Shown here: piece after piece, positions 24,188 through 33,028 of the stretch | Numbering within the stretch: position 1 is the first letter of the stretch | Layout of the letters: each line of letters opens with the position of its first letter | Source: Streptomyces tropicalis | GTDB lineage: Bacteria; Actinomycetota; Actinomycetes; Streptomycetales; Streptomycetaceae | Assembly (NCBI RefSeq): GCF_029269835.1 | Contig: NZ_JARJBB010000010.1 | Span: 124,001 to 188,000 of the forward strand | Reading direction: 5' to 3' | Length of the DNA stretch: 64,000 bases | Notes under the pieces: generated by a model | What the model was told of the DNA's origin: nothing | The model's database searches: none | What the model saw: only the letters and a program-made list of their open reading frames with translations | Program-made: the position numbers and the translations under genes

Positions 24188-25672
24188 TCACTTCTTGGAG
24201 TTGATGACCGCCTCCATCACGTTCTTGGCGATGGGCGCCGCGAGACCGCCGCCGGAGATGTCGTCGCGGTTGGCGTTCTCGTCCTCGACCACGACGGCCA
24301 CCGCGACCGGCGAGCTGCCGTCGGGCATCTTGGCGTAGGAGATGAACCACGCGTACGGGTTCGCGCTGTTCGCGACGCCGTGCTGGGCGGTACCGGTCTT
24401 GCCGCCCACGGTGGCGTTCGGGATCTGTGCGTTCTTGCCGGTGCCGTCCTTGACGACGGTCTCCATCATCGACTGGAGGACCTGCGCGTTCTGCGAGGAC
24501 AGCGGCCGGCTCAGCTCCTGCGGGTCGGTCTGCTCCAGGGTGTCCAGGTTCGGCGACTGGAGCTTGTCGACCATGTACGGCTTCATCAGCTTGCCGTCGT
24601 TGGCGACGGCGGAGGCGACCATGGCCATCTGCAGCGGGGTGGCGGCGGTCTCGAACTGGCCGATGGAGCTGAGCGCGGTCGACGGCCGGTTCATCTCCTT
24701 GGGGAAGTTCGAGGCGGCCGAGCGCACCGGCGTGAACTGCTCGGAGTCGAAGCCGAACTTCTTGGCCTCCGCGAGCATCTTGTCCTTGCCGAGGTCGGCG
24801 CCGATCTTGCCGAAGACGGTGTTGCAGGAGTACTGCAGGGCGACCCGCATGGTCGCGTTCTTGCAGGGGATGTTCCCCTCGTTCTTCAGCTCGGTCCGGG
24901 TGTCCGGCAGGGTGTACGGCAGCGGCGAGTTCGTCTGCTGGTCCGCCGAGCCGTACAGGCCGTTCTCCAGCGCCGCGGCCGCGGTGACCACCTTGAAGGT
25001 GGAGCCCGGCGGGTACGTCTCGCGCAGCGCCCGGTTCAGCATCGGGTCGGCGGAGTCGTCCGCCTTCTGGAGCTTCTTCCAGGCGTCGGCGTCGGAGCTG
25101 GACGCGCCGGCGAACGACGACGGGTCGTAGGACGGGTAGGACGCCAGGGCCAGGATCTTGCCGGTGGAGGGGTCCAGCGCCACCGCGGCGCCCTTGCCGC
25201 CGCTGTGCCGCAGCCCGTCGAACGCCGCCTTCTGCGCGGCCGGGTTCAGCGTGGTCACCACGTTGCCGCCCTGCTTCGGCTTGCCCGTGACCATGTCCAG
25301 GGTGTTGCGGAAGAAGAGGCGGTCGTCGTTGCCGGTGAGGATGCCGTCGTCGAGGGACTCCAGCTGGTTGGCGCCGAAGGCCTGCGAGGCGTAGCCGGTG
25401 ACGGGCGCCCACATGGGCCCGTCCTTGTACGTGCGCTTGTACTTCAGGTCGTTGAGGCCGTTGCGCTTGGTCTCGGTGGACCCGGTGATCGGGTTGCCGC
25501 CGACGATGATGTCGCCGCGCGGGGTGGAGTACCGCGCGATGGTCACCCGGCGGTTCTTGTTGTCGTTCTTCAGGCTGTCGGCCTTGAGGTACTGCAGCCA
25601 GTTGTCGCGCATGAGCAGCGTGAGGACGAGCAGGCCGCAGAAGATCGCGATGCGTCGCAGGGGCTTGTTCAC
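24188..25672 (-). CDS. pbpA: Penicillin-binding protein PbpA (class B transpeptidase)
   Basis: A 494-residue class B PBP that crosslinks peptidoglycan with the SEDS partner encoded upstream. A membrane anchor lies at 8-21. The transpeptidase domain has STFK (active Ser224), SCN (282-284) and KTGT (425-428), all intact. The GTG start at 25672 is chosen because its GTGA overlaps the ftsW stop and gives the family N-terminus (VNKPLRRIAIFCGLL); the frame stays open far upstream as an ftsW shadow. Its length is typical for this PbpA group. Confidence 0.96.
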   Translation of the reverse strand: MNKPLRRIAIFCGLLVLTLLMRDNWLQYLKADSLKNDNKNRRVTIARYSTPRGDIIVGGNPITGSTETKRNGLNDLKYKRTYKDGPMWAPVTGYASQAFGANQLESLDDGILTGNDDRLFFRNTLDMVTGKPKQGGNVVTTLNPAAQKAAFDGLRHSGGKGAAVALDPSTGKILALASYPSYDPSSFAGASSSDADAWKKLQKADDSADPMLNRALRETYPPGSTFKVVTAAAALENGLYGSADQQTNSPLPYTLPDTRTELKNEGNIPCKNATMRVALQYSCNTVFGKIGADLGKDKMLAEAKKFGFDSEQFTPVRSAASNFPKEMNRPSTALSSIGQFETAATPLQMAMVASAVANDGKLMKPYMVDKLQSPNLDTLEQTDPQELSRPLSSQNAQVLQSMMETVVKDGTGKNAQIPNATVGGKTGTAQHGVANSANPYAWFISYAKMPDGSSPVAVAVVVEDENANRDDISGGGLAAPIAKNVMEAVINSKK

Positions 25673-27105
25673 GGGCGGACCACCTGCGTCATCTCGGCGT
25701 CGGGGTTGGAGGCGGGAGCGGGGGCCGGGCGGCGCGCGGTGTCGCTGATCCGGATCAGGATGCCGACGAGGGCCCAGTTGGCGATCACGGACGAACCACC
25801 GTAGGCCACGAACGGCATCGTCATACCGGTCAGCGGGATGAGCCCCATCACACCGCCGGCGACGACGAAGACCTGGAGGGCGAAGGCGCCCGAGAGGCCG
25901 ATCGCGAGCAGCTTGCCGAAGGGGTCGCGGGCGGCGAGGGCGGTGCGCACGCCGCGCTCCACGATCAGCCCGTAGATCAGCAGCAGCGCCATGATGCCCG
26001 CCAGGCCCAGCTCCTCGCCGAAGGTGGCGAGGATGAAGTCCGAGTTGGCGGCGAAGCGGATCAGGTCGGAGTGGCCCTGGCCCAGCCCGCTGCCGAGGGT
26101 GCCGCCGGAGCCGAACGCCCACAGCGCCTGCATGGCCTGCTCGGAGTGGCCGCCCACGCCCTGCTGGCTGAGGGTGTACTCCTTCATCGGGTCGAGCCAC
26201 GCCTGGACGCGCTGCTGGACGTGCGGTTCGAAGGAGGCCACGCCGACGGCGCCGATGCCGGACATCAGCAGACCGAAGACGATCCAGCTGGTCCGCTCGG
26301 TGGCGACGTACAGCATGATCACGAACATGCCGAAGAAGAGCAGCGACGTACCGAGGTCGGTCTCGAAGACCAGGATCAGGATCGAGATGAACCAGACCAC
26401 CAGGATCGGGCCGAGGTCGCGGCCGCGCGGCAGGTAGAGGCCCATGAAACGGCGGCTGGCCAGGGCCAGAGCATCCCGCTTCACCATCAGGTAGCCGGCG
26501 AAGAAGATCGCCAGCACGATCTTCGCGAACTCACCGGGCTGGATGGAGAAGCTGCCGATGTGGATCCAGATCTTGGCGCCGTAGATGTTCGCGCCGAGGC
26601 CCGGGACCAGCGGGAGCAGCAGCAGGACCAGCGCGCCCACCATGGAGATGTAGGTGTAGCGCTGCAGGACGCGGTGGTCCTTGAGGAAGATCAGCACCGC
26701 GATGAACAGCGCGATGCCCAGCGCCGTGTACATCAGCTGCCGCGGCGCCGCCGAGCCGGCCTGCTTGATGGACTGCAGCAGCTTCGACTGGTCCAGCCGC
26801 CAGATGATGACGAGGCCGAGCCCGTTCAGCAGCGTGGCCAGCGGCAGCAGCAGCGGGTCCGCGTACGGGGCGAACTTCCGCACGACGACGTGGGCGACGC
26901 CGGCCAGCAGACCGAGGCCGAGGCCGTAGCTCAACAGGCCCGAGGGCACTTGGTTGTTGATGGCCAGGCCCACGTTGGCGTAGGCGAACACCGGGATCAC
27001 GACGGCGAACACCAGGAGCGCGAGCTCGGTGTTGCGCCGGCTCGGCGCGCCGATGGCGCCGATGGTGGACGTGTGGTGCGTCGAGGAGTTGGTAGTACTG
27101 CTCAT
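25669..27105 (-). CDS. ftsW: SEDS glycosyltransferase FtsW/RodA
   Basis: A 478-residue polytopic protein that polymerises peptidoglycan glycan strands from lipid II. About ten to twelve membrane helices are visible after a 25-residue Ser/Thr-rich N-terminus. Family landmarks include GIALFIAVLIFLKDHR, QPGEFAKIVLAIFFAGYL, ETDLGTSLLFFGMF and the C-terminal TGMTMPFVAYGGSS. The linked pbpA makes it the FtsW-like partner in the growth operon. It overlaps pbpA by four bases and lies 27 bases after pstP. Whether it acts in division or elongation cannot be read from sequence. Confidence 0.95.
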   Translation of the reverse strand: MSSTTNSSTHHTSTIGAIGAPSRRNTELALLVFAVVIPVFAYANVGLAINNQVPSGLLSYGLGLGLLAGVAHVVVRKFAPYADPLLLPLATLLNGLGLVIIWRLDQSKLLQSIKQAGSAAPRQLMYTALGIALFIAVLIFLKDHRVLQRYTYISMVGALVLLLLPLVPGLGANIYGAKIWIHIGSFSIQPGEFAKIVLAIFFAGYLMVKRDALALASRRFMGLYLPRGRDLGPILVVWFISILILVFETDLGTSLLFFGMFVIMLYVATERTSWIVFGLLMSGIGAVGVASFEPHVQQRVQAWLDPMKEYTLSQQGVGGHSEQAMQALWAFGSGGTLGSGLGQGHSDLIRFAANSDFILATFGEELGLAGIMALLLIYGLIVERGVRTALAARDPFGKLLAIGLSGAFALQVFVVAGGVMGLIPLTGMTMPFVAYGGSSVIANWALVGILIRISDTARRPAPAPASNPDAEMTQVVRP

Positions 27106-27132
27106 CGTGTGACAGGGCCTCTCACGGCTTGC

Positions 27133-28716
27133 CTACTGCTTACCGCACAGCGAGACGACCTTCTGCTCTTCCTCCGAGAGAGTGGGGCCGGGGCTGGGAG
27201 TGGGCGCGGTCGCGGACGTGGACGGAGACGGGGACGACGGTGTCTTCGACGCCGACGAGGTCGGTGCCGGTGTCGCCTTGGACGTGAAGGCGGTACGGGT
27301 GGTTCCCGTGGTGCCGCCGGTCTTGCCCCGGGCCTTGGCGTTGCTCTCGGCGGTGCGGTGCTCGGTCTCCTTCTTGCACGCGGATGCCTGCACCGACAGC
27401 TCGTCGATCTTCTTCTGGGCGGGCACGAGGCCGCCCTGCGCGATCGTCGCCTTGACCTGCTTCTGCTGATAGGGCGGCAGGTACTTGAGTTCGATCTCGG
27501 GGTGGTCCTTCTCCACCTTCGACAGCTTCACCCACGCCAGGTCCTGGCTGATGCCCTGGTACAGCGCGACGTGCGTGTCGTTGGCGCCGACGAAGTACTG
27601 CGTCTGCGTCCAGCGGTAGCCGCCGTACAGACCGCCGCCGATCACCGCGAGCGCGAGCACGCTGTAGAAGGATCTCTTCAGCCACCTGCGGCCCCTGCGG
27701 GGCTTGACGAAGTCGTCGTCGGTGTAGTCGCCGAAGCTGCCCTCGGGGACGTAGCCGGTGGTGTCGCCGGAGCCGGGCGGGCCGAACTCGCCGCCGCCAC
27801 CCTGTCCGGGCACCTGGCGGCCGAGGCCCGAGGCGCGGCCGGCCGGGGTCTGCATGATCCCGTTGTCGTGCAGGTGGTGCTGGTTCTCGGCGACGGCGCC
27901 GACCACGACCGGGGTGTCCGACAGCTGCCCGGCCAGGGTGTCGCCGGTGTCCAGGTCGAGGACGTCGGCGACGATGACCGTGATGTTGTCCGGGCCGCCG
28001 CCGCGCAGCGCGAGCTGGATCAGCTCCTGCACGGTCTCCTGGGGGCCCTGGTAGCTGGCGAGGGCCTCCTCCATCGTCTGGTGGGAGACGACCCCGGACA
28101 GTCCGTCGGAGCAGATCAGGTAGCGGTCGCCGGCGCGGACCTCGCGGATGGAGAGGTCGGGCTCGACGTGCTCGCCGCTGCCGAGCGCGCGCATGAGGAG
28201 GGCGCGCTGCGGGTGCGTGGTGGCCTCCTCCTCGGTGATGCGCCCCTCGTCGACGAGGCGCTGCACCCAGGTGTGGTCCTGCGTGATCTGCGTGAGCACG
28301 CCGTCGCGCAGCAGATACGCGCGCGAGTCGCCGACGTGCACCATGCCGAGCCGCTGTCCGGTCCACAGCAGGGCGGTGAGCGTGGTGCCCATGCCCTCCA
28401 GCTGGGGGTCCTCCTCGACCATCGCGCGCAGCTGGTCGTTGGCGCGCTGCACGGCCGCGCCGAGCGAGGTGAGGATGTCGGAGCCGGGGACGTCGTCGTC
28501 GAGCGCGACGATGGTGGAGATCACCTCGGAGGAGGCGACCTCGCCGGCGGCCTGGCCGCCCATCCCGTCGGCGATCGCGAGCAGGCGGGGACCGGCGTAG
28601 CCGGAGTCCTCGTTGCCCTCGCGGATCATGCCTTTGTGCGATCCGGCGGCGAAGCGCAGTGACAGACTCATGCGCACCTCGCCCGTCGGCTCCGGGTACA
28701 TCCGCACGGTGCCCAC
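27133..28716 (-). CDS. pstP: PP2C-type Ser/Thr phosphatase PstP
   Basis: A 527-residue membrane phosphatase that reverses phosphorylation by PknB-type kinases. The catalytic PP2C domain (about 16-250) shows the metal-binding pattern REGNEDS, ADGMGG, GDSRAY, SDGLSG and GGPDNITV. A linker, one membrane helix (about 341-365) and an extracytoplasmic domain follow, the last ending in a Ser/Thr/Pro-rich tail. ATG 28716 is listed; an internal ATG at residue 16 (28671) starts exactly at the conserved domain and is a possible alternative. The gene lies inside the pknB operon. Confidence 0.95.
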   Translation of the reverse strand: MGTVRMYPEPTGEVRMSLSLRFAAGSHKGMIREGNEDSGYAGPRLLAIADGMGGQAAGEVASSEVISTIVALDDDVPGSDILTSLGAAVQRANDQLRAMVEEDPQLEGMGTTLTALLWTGQRLGMVHVGDSRAYLLRDGVLTQITQDHTWVQRLVDEGRITEEEATTHPQRALLMRALGSGEHVEPDLSIREVRAGDRYLICSDGLSGVVSHQTMEEALASYQGPQETVQELIQLALRGGGPDNITVIVADVLDLDTGDTLAGQLSDTPVVVGAVAENQHHLHDNGIMQTPAGRASGLGRQVPGQGGGGEFGPPGSGDTTGYVPEGSFGDYTDDDFVKPRRGRRWLKRSFYSVLALAVIGGGLYGGYRWTQTQYFVGANDTHVALYQGISQDLAWVKLSKVEKDHPEIELKYLPPYQQKQVKATIAQGGLVPAQKKIDELSVQASACKKETEHRTAESNAKARGKTGGTTGTTRTAFTSKATPAPTSSASKTPSSPSPSTSATAPTPSPGPTLSEEEQKVVSLCGKQ

Positions 28717-28791
28717 CCTCCGGTCGGGAGCGCGCCGCGGCCCGGGGTGCCGGCCGCCACTGCGTGCTCGCTCCGCTCGCTCATTGTCTTA

Positions 28792-29319
28792 CTACTTCCG
28801 CAGCTCGATGACGGTCTTGCCGATGCGGATCGGCGCACCCAACGGGATCGGTGTGGGGGTCGTCAACCGGTTTCGGTCCAGGTACGTGCCGTTGGTGGAT
28901 CCGAGGTCCTCGACGATCCACTGGCCGTCGCGGTCCGGGTAGATCCTGGCATGACGGCTGGAGGCGTAGTCGTCGTCCAGCACGATCGTGGAGTCGTGCG
29001 CACGGCCCAGGCTGATCGTCTGGCCCTGCAGCGCGACCGTGGTGCCGGTGAGCGTGCCCTCGGACACCACGAGCTTGGTGGGGGCGTTGCGGCCACGGCG
29101 TCCGCCCTGCCCGCCCTGCTGGCCGCGTTGCGGCGGCGGCGCGGCGGACTGCTGGCGTGCGGCGGCCTGCTGGGGCCGCGCCGCCTCCCGGCGGGCTCCC
29201 CGCTGGGTGACGCGCGTACCGAACAGGTCGCTGCGGATGACCTGCACGGCCACGATCACGAACAGCCACAGAACGGCCAGGAAACCCAGCCGCATGACCG
29301 TGAGGGTCAGTTCTGACAT
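28792..29319 (-). CDS. fhaB: FHA-domain membrane protein FhaB (FipA-like)
   Basis: A 175-residue protein with an N-terminal membrane helix (about 8-27), a Gln/Arg-rich linker and a C-terminal FHA domain (about 90-170). Phosphothreonine-binding landmarks are LGRAHDSTIVL, SSRHARI and DLGSTNGTYLD. FhaB-type proteins bind phosphorylated partners of PknA/PknB at the division site. ATG 29319 gives the family N-terminus MSELTLTVMRLGFLAVLW. It starts ten bases after fhaA ends and is followed by pstP. Confidence 0.95.
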   Translation of the reverse strand: MSELTLTVMRLGFLAVLWLFVIVAVQVIRSDLFGTRVTQRGARREAARPQQAAARQQSAAPPPQRGQQGGQGGRRGRNAPTKLVVSEGTLTGTTVALQGQTISLGRAHDSTIVLDDDYASSRHARIYPDRDGQWIVEDLGSTNGTYLDRNRLTTPTPIPLGAPIRIGKTVIELRK

Positions 29320-29329
29320 TGCCCCCGGT

Positions 29330-30190
29330 TCACCCTTCGGCTTGCCTATAGATAACGGTGGTGCTGCCCACGACGATCCGCGAGCCGTCGCGGAGCGTAG
29401 CGCGGGTGGTGTGCTGCCCGTCCACCACGATGCCGTTGGTGGACCCGAGATCCTGGATCGTCGAGGGCGTTCCGGTCCGGATCTCACAGTGCCGGCGCGA
29501 TACGCCGGGGTCGTCGATCCGCACGTCGGCTTCGGTGCTGCGACCCAGCACCAGCGTCGGGCGGGAGATCTGATGGCGGTTGCCGTTGATCTCGATCCAG
29601 TGGCGGGTGCGGTCGCCGCCCGAGGGCGGCGGGGACGCGGGCCGCTGTGCGGCGGCCGGCGGATAACCGTACCCGCCGGTCCGGCCGCCGGACGGCGGCG
29701 CGGACGGCATCGGCGGTGCTCCCGAGGAGCCCGCGGACGGCGGGTAGCCGTACCCGCCCTGGGCACCGCCCCGTCCGGACGCGGCGGGCGGGGAGGAGGG
29801 CGCCTGCTGGTTGCTGGAGGAGGCGAGCGTGCGGCTGCGGACCCGGTACAGGCCAGTGTCCAGGTCGTCCGCCTTCTCCAGGTGGACCTTGATCGGTCCC
29901 ATGAAGGTGTAGCGCTGCTGCTTGGCGTAGTCGCGCACCATGCCGGCGAGCTCGTCGCCGAGCTGGCCGGAGTAGGGGCTCAGCCGCTCGAAGTCCGGGG
30001 TGCTGAGCTCCACGATGAAGTCGTTGGGGACGACGGTCCGGTCCCGGTTCCAGATGGTCGCGTTGTTGTCGCACTCGCGCTGGAGCGCACCCGCGATCTC
30101 CACGGGCTGGACCTCGGACTTGAACACCTTGGCGAAGGTGCCGTTGACCAGACCTTCGAGGCGCTGCTCGAACTTCTTCAGGACTCCCAT
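29330..30190 (-). CDS. fhaA: FHA-domain protein FhaA (DUF3662-FHA)
   Basis: A 286-residue soluble protein and first gene of the operon. Residues 1-115 form the DUF3662 domain (MGVLKKFEQRLEGLVNGTF, PVEIAGALQRECD). A Gly/Pro/Tyr-rich linker with repeated GGYGYPP units runs to about 190. The FHA domain follows, with LGRSTEADVRI, SRRHCEI and DLGSTNGIVVD. FhaA binds phosphorylated CwlM/MviN-type partners and regulates lipid II flux in actinobacteria. A GGAGGAGG ribosome binding site precedes ATG 30190. Confidence 0.95.
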   Translation of the reverse strand: MGVLKKFEQRLEGLVNGTFAKVFKSEVQPVEIAGALQRECDNNATIWNRDRTVVPNDFIVELSTPDFERLSPYSGQLGDELAGMVRDYAKQQRYTFMGPIKVHLEKADDLDTGLYRVRSRTLASSSNQQAPSSPPAASGRGGAQGGYGYPPSAGSSGAPPMPSAPPSGGRTGGYGYPPAAAQRPASPPPSGGDRTRHWIEINGNRHQISRPTLVLGRSTEADVRIDDPGVSRRHCEIRTGTPSTIQDLGSTNGIVVDGQHTTRATLRDGSRIVVGSTTVIYRQAEG

Positions 30191-30750
30191 GGGGCACCTC
30201 CTCCGTCGTCGCCGTCCTTGCGGGTCTTGCCGTCGTGCTGGGTACTGCCTACCTGGTACTGCTTACTGATCGTATCCACGCGCCGGTAAATCGGCTGGTT
30301 CCCCCTGTCGGCTCCGTCGACGGGTGTCGACACCCAGCGGGATTCCCCGCGGGACTGTCTGCGAAGTTCCCCGCAGAGCTCCTCTCCGAACTCCTCGGGA
30401 GGTACCTCCTACGCGTACTTCTGCCCAGGATCGTAGAGGCGGCCGCAGACCAGTGTCCCGCACCCGGCTGTGGACCCGCCCCTGCTCCCTGGGAGACGGG
30501 CGGTACCGGTACGAGGTTGATACGTGAACAGTCACACGTCGATACGGAACCGGAGCCTCCTGGGGTGGGTCCGGCGGGGTGCGGAGAGCGGCCGAAGCGC
30601 GGGCCGGGTGCGCAGGCCGGGTGCGCAGGCCGGGGCGGCCGTCGCCGCCGGTCGCGGCCGGTCTGCACCGGTTCTGGCCGGCCCCGCCCGGTCCCTGTCG
30701 GGCCCTCCCCGCCGGGCCCGGTGGGGAGGGGGCCTGCGCAGGTAAGGGAT
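30191..30750. other. Intergenic region upstream of the fhaA operon
   Basis: About 560 bases before the tRNA-Leu promoter, without a supported gene. It must contain the fhaA promoter. On the minus strand two GCAGTACC direct repeats, 16 bases apart, lie about 60 bases before the fhaA start. At 30603-30629 a GGCCGGGTGCGCA unit is tandemly repeated. Confidence 0.5.
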
Positions 30751-30780
30751 GTGAACCCGCCCTGTCCGGCGTGCTAATGT
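30751..30780 (+). promoter_or_regulatory. Promoter of tRNA-Leu
   Basis: TAATGT at 30775-30780 is a good -10, and GTGAAC (30751-30756) is a weak -35 with an 18-base spacer, 55 bases before the tRNA. Confidence 0.45.
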
Positions 30781-30835
30781 TCTCGATGTCGGAAGGCGCC
30801 GGGCCGAAAGGGCCGGACCGGAGGACACACCCAAT

Positions 30836-30919
30836 GCGCGGGTGGCGGAATAGGCAGACGCGCTGGATTCAGGTTCCAGTGCCCGCAAGGGCGTGGGGGT
30901 TCAACTCCCCCCTCGCGCA
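30836..30919 (+). tRNA. tRNA-Leu (anticodon CAG)
   Basis: A complete class II tRNA of 84 bases with a long variable arm (TGCCCGCAAGGGCGT). The acceptor GCGCGGG/CTCGCGC has one G-T pair and discriminator A at 30919. The anticodon loop TTCAGGT carries CAG at 30870-30872. The T arm is GGGGGTTCAACTCCCCC. CCA is not encoded. Confidence 0.97.
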
Positions 30920-30925
30920 CAGCTG

Positions 30926-30960
30926 GAAGCCCCGTAGGTCTCGGACCTGCGGGGCTTCTT
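30926..30960 (+). terminator. Terminator of tRNA-Leu
   Basis: A 15-bp stem (30926-30940 with 30944-30958, one G-T pair) with a TCG loop, followed by TT. Confidence 0.8.
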
Positions 30961-31249
30961 CGTGTTCCGGGGTGTTCCGTGTGCGGGCCGGTGCGGGTGT
31001 GGCCTTCGCCTCGTGTGAGGTGGGTCTCGGGAGCCGGTGGACCTGCCTCCGCGGGGGGTGGGAGGGCCGGCTCGGGGACGGGGCGTGTGAGGAAGCTCTC
31101 AGGGGCCGTCGGGCGCGGACACGGGTGCGGGGCGGGGGGACGGGCACCGGGCGCACGGTTGTCCACAGGGTCTGACGCGATGCTGCGGCCGGTTGTACGG
31201 TCGGCTCGATCAAGTCGATGTGCGTGCGTGAGCGGGGGAGGCGGTCGCG
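30961..31249. other. Intergenic region before DUF2252 gene, with one DnaA box
   Basis: 289 bases of GC-rich DNA without a supported gene. A TTGTCCACA box lies at 31159-31167, about 80 bases before the GTG start. Confidence 0.45.
31159..31167 (+). promoter_or_regulatory. DnaA box TTGTCCACA
   Basis: Exact consensus match, solitary. Confidence 0.4.
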
Positions 31250-32902
31250 GTGGCCGAGGTCGGTGCGGGTGCGGGCGCGGCGGTGACCGGAGCGCGGGGG
31301 GCGGGGGACGGCGAGCGGGAGCCGGGCGGCCGCGGCGGCGGGCGCGGGCCGGGCTCCGACGGCGGCGAGCGGGCTCGGCGGGTGCCGGTGGTGCGTGGGT
31401 TCGCGCGGCGGCCCGAGCGGGGAGCGGCCGGTCGGGACGGGAGGACGCCCAAGCAGGAGGGGAAGGCGCTGCGGAGCCGGGTGCCGCGCTCGGCGCACGC
31501 CCGGTTCGAGGTGGACGCCGCCCGGCCGGACGCGGTGACCGCGGTGGAGGAGTCCAACCTCGGCCGCATCCCCGAGCTGACGCCGATCCGGGTGGGCCGG
31601 ATGGCGGCCACGCCGTTCGCCTTCCTGCGCGGGGCCGCCGGGCTCATGGCCCACGATCTGGCCCGCACCCCCATGACCCGCATCCGCGCGCAGATATGCG
31701 GGGACGCCCACGCGGCCAACTTCGGCCTGTACGGCGATGCCCGCGGCGGCCTCGTCATCGACCTGAACGACTTCGACGAGACCGTCCACGGCCCCTGGGA
31801 GTGGGACCTCAAGCGGCTGGCCGCCTCCCTCGTGCTCGCCGGACGGGAGGCCGGCTGCGACGAGGACGGGTGCCGGGCCGCCGCCCGCGACGCGGTGGGC
31901 GCCTACCGCCGCACCATGCGGCTGCTGGCCAAGCTCCCCGTCCTGGACGCGTGGAACGCCATCGCGGACGAGGAACTGGTCTCCCACACCGACGCCCACG
32001 ACCTGCTCGGCACTCTGGAGCGGGTATCGGAGAAGGCGCGTGCCAACACCAGCGGGCGCTTCGCCGCCAGGTCCACCGAGCGCACCGAGGACGGCGGGCG
32101 CCGCTTCGTGGACGCCCCGCCGGTGCTGCGCCGGGTGCCGGACGCGGAGGCCGCGTCGGTGGCCGCGTCGCTGGAGCAGTACCTGACCACGCTGTCCGCG
32201 GACCGGCTGCCGCTGCTGGCCCGGCACGCGGTCCATGACGTGGCCTTCCGGGTCGTCGGCACGGGCAGTGTGGGCACGCGGTCCTACGTGGTGCTGCTCC
32301 TCGACCACCGCGGCGAGCCCCTGGTCCTCCAGGTGAAGGAGGCGCGGCCCTCCGCGCTGCTGCCGCACCTGCGGGCGGCCGGCTTCACCGACCAGCAGGA
32401 GGCGGCCCACGCGGTCACCGCGCACGACGGTGCGGCCCTCGACGGCACGGTGCACGACCATGCCGCGCAGGGCGGTGCCGGGTCGCAGGGCGCCGCGCAC
32501 GGCGGCGCCGGGTACGAGGGCGCCGCGCACGAGGGGCGGCGGGTCGTGCTCGGCCAGAAGCGCATGCAGGTGGTGAGCGACATCCTGCTCGGCTGGACGA
32601 CGGTCGACGGACGGCCCTACCAGGTACGGCAGTTCCGCAACCGCAAGGGCAGTGTCGACCCCGCGGCCCTCGCCGCCGACCAGATGGACGACTACGGCCG
32701 GATGACCGGCGCCCTCCTCGCACGCGCGCACTCGCACAGCGCCGACCCCCGCCTGGTCGCCGGCTACTGCGGCAAGAACGAGGAACTGGACGAGGCCGTC
32801 GCCGACTTCGCCGTCGCCTACGCCGACCGGACCGAGGCGGACCACGCGGAGCTGGTGAAGGCCGTGCGGACCGGACGGCTGGCGGCGGAGATGGGGGTCT
32901 GA
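31250..32902 (+). CDS. DUF2252 family protein
   Basis: A 550-residue cytoplasmic protein of the DUF2252 family, whose fold is related to aminoglycoside phosphotransferases and other kinase-like enzymes. Residues 1-75 are Gly/Arg-rich and disordered. Conserved motifs include RSAHARFEVDAARPDAV, PFAFLRGAAGLMAHDL, CGDAHAANFGLY (the kinase-like catalytic loop region) and DLNDFDETVHGPWEWDLKRL (metal-binding position). A Gly/Ala/His-rich insertion at about 389-424 is made of repeated GAAH.GGAG units. The catalytic-type Asp and Asn residues are present, so activity is likely, but the substrate is unknown. GTG 31250 follows GGGGGAGG. Confidence 0.88.
   Translation: MAEVGAGAGAAVTGARGAGDGEREPGGRGGGRGPGSDGGERARRVPVVRGFARRPERGAAGRDGRTPKQEGKALRSRVPRSAHARFEVDAARPDAVTAVEESNLGRIPELTPIRVGRMAATPFAFLRGAAGLMAHDLARTPMTRIRAQICGDAHAANFGLYGDARGGLVIDLNDFDETVHGPWEWDLKRLAASLVLAGREAGCDEDGCRAAARDAVGAYRRTMRLLAKLPVLDAWNAIADEELVSHTDAHDLLGTLERVSEKARANTSGRFAARSTERTEDGGRRFVDAPPVLRRVPDAEAASVAASLEQYLTTLSADRLPLLARHAVHDVAFRVVGTGSVGTRSYVVLLLDHRGEPLVLQVKEARPSALLPHLRAAGFTDQQEAAHAVTAHDGAALDGTVHDHAAQGGAGSQGAAHGGAGYEGAAHEGRRVVLGQKRMQVVSDILLGWTTVDGRPYQVRQFRNRKGSVDPAALAADQMDDYGRMTGALLARAHSHSADPRLVAGYCGKNEELDEAVADFAVAYADRTEADHAELVKAVRTGRLAAEMGV
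32455..32538 (+). repeat. In-frame degenerate tandem repeat in the DUF2252 gene
   Basis: About four copies of a unit near 21-33 bases based on GGCGGTGCCGGG and GGCGCCGCGCAC, coding GGAG-QGAAH type peptides. It looks like a recent length-variable insertion in a loop. Confidence 0.5.
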
Positions 32903-33028
32903 CACCCGCATGACACCCGCACGGCGCTCCCCGCGGCGGGGCGGGGCGGAGGCGCCGGAACCCCGCCGGCGGGATGCGGGTTCCCCGGCATGCGCGGGTC
33001 CGCGGGCGTCGTGGCCTAGGCTGGGCGG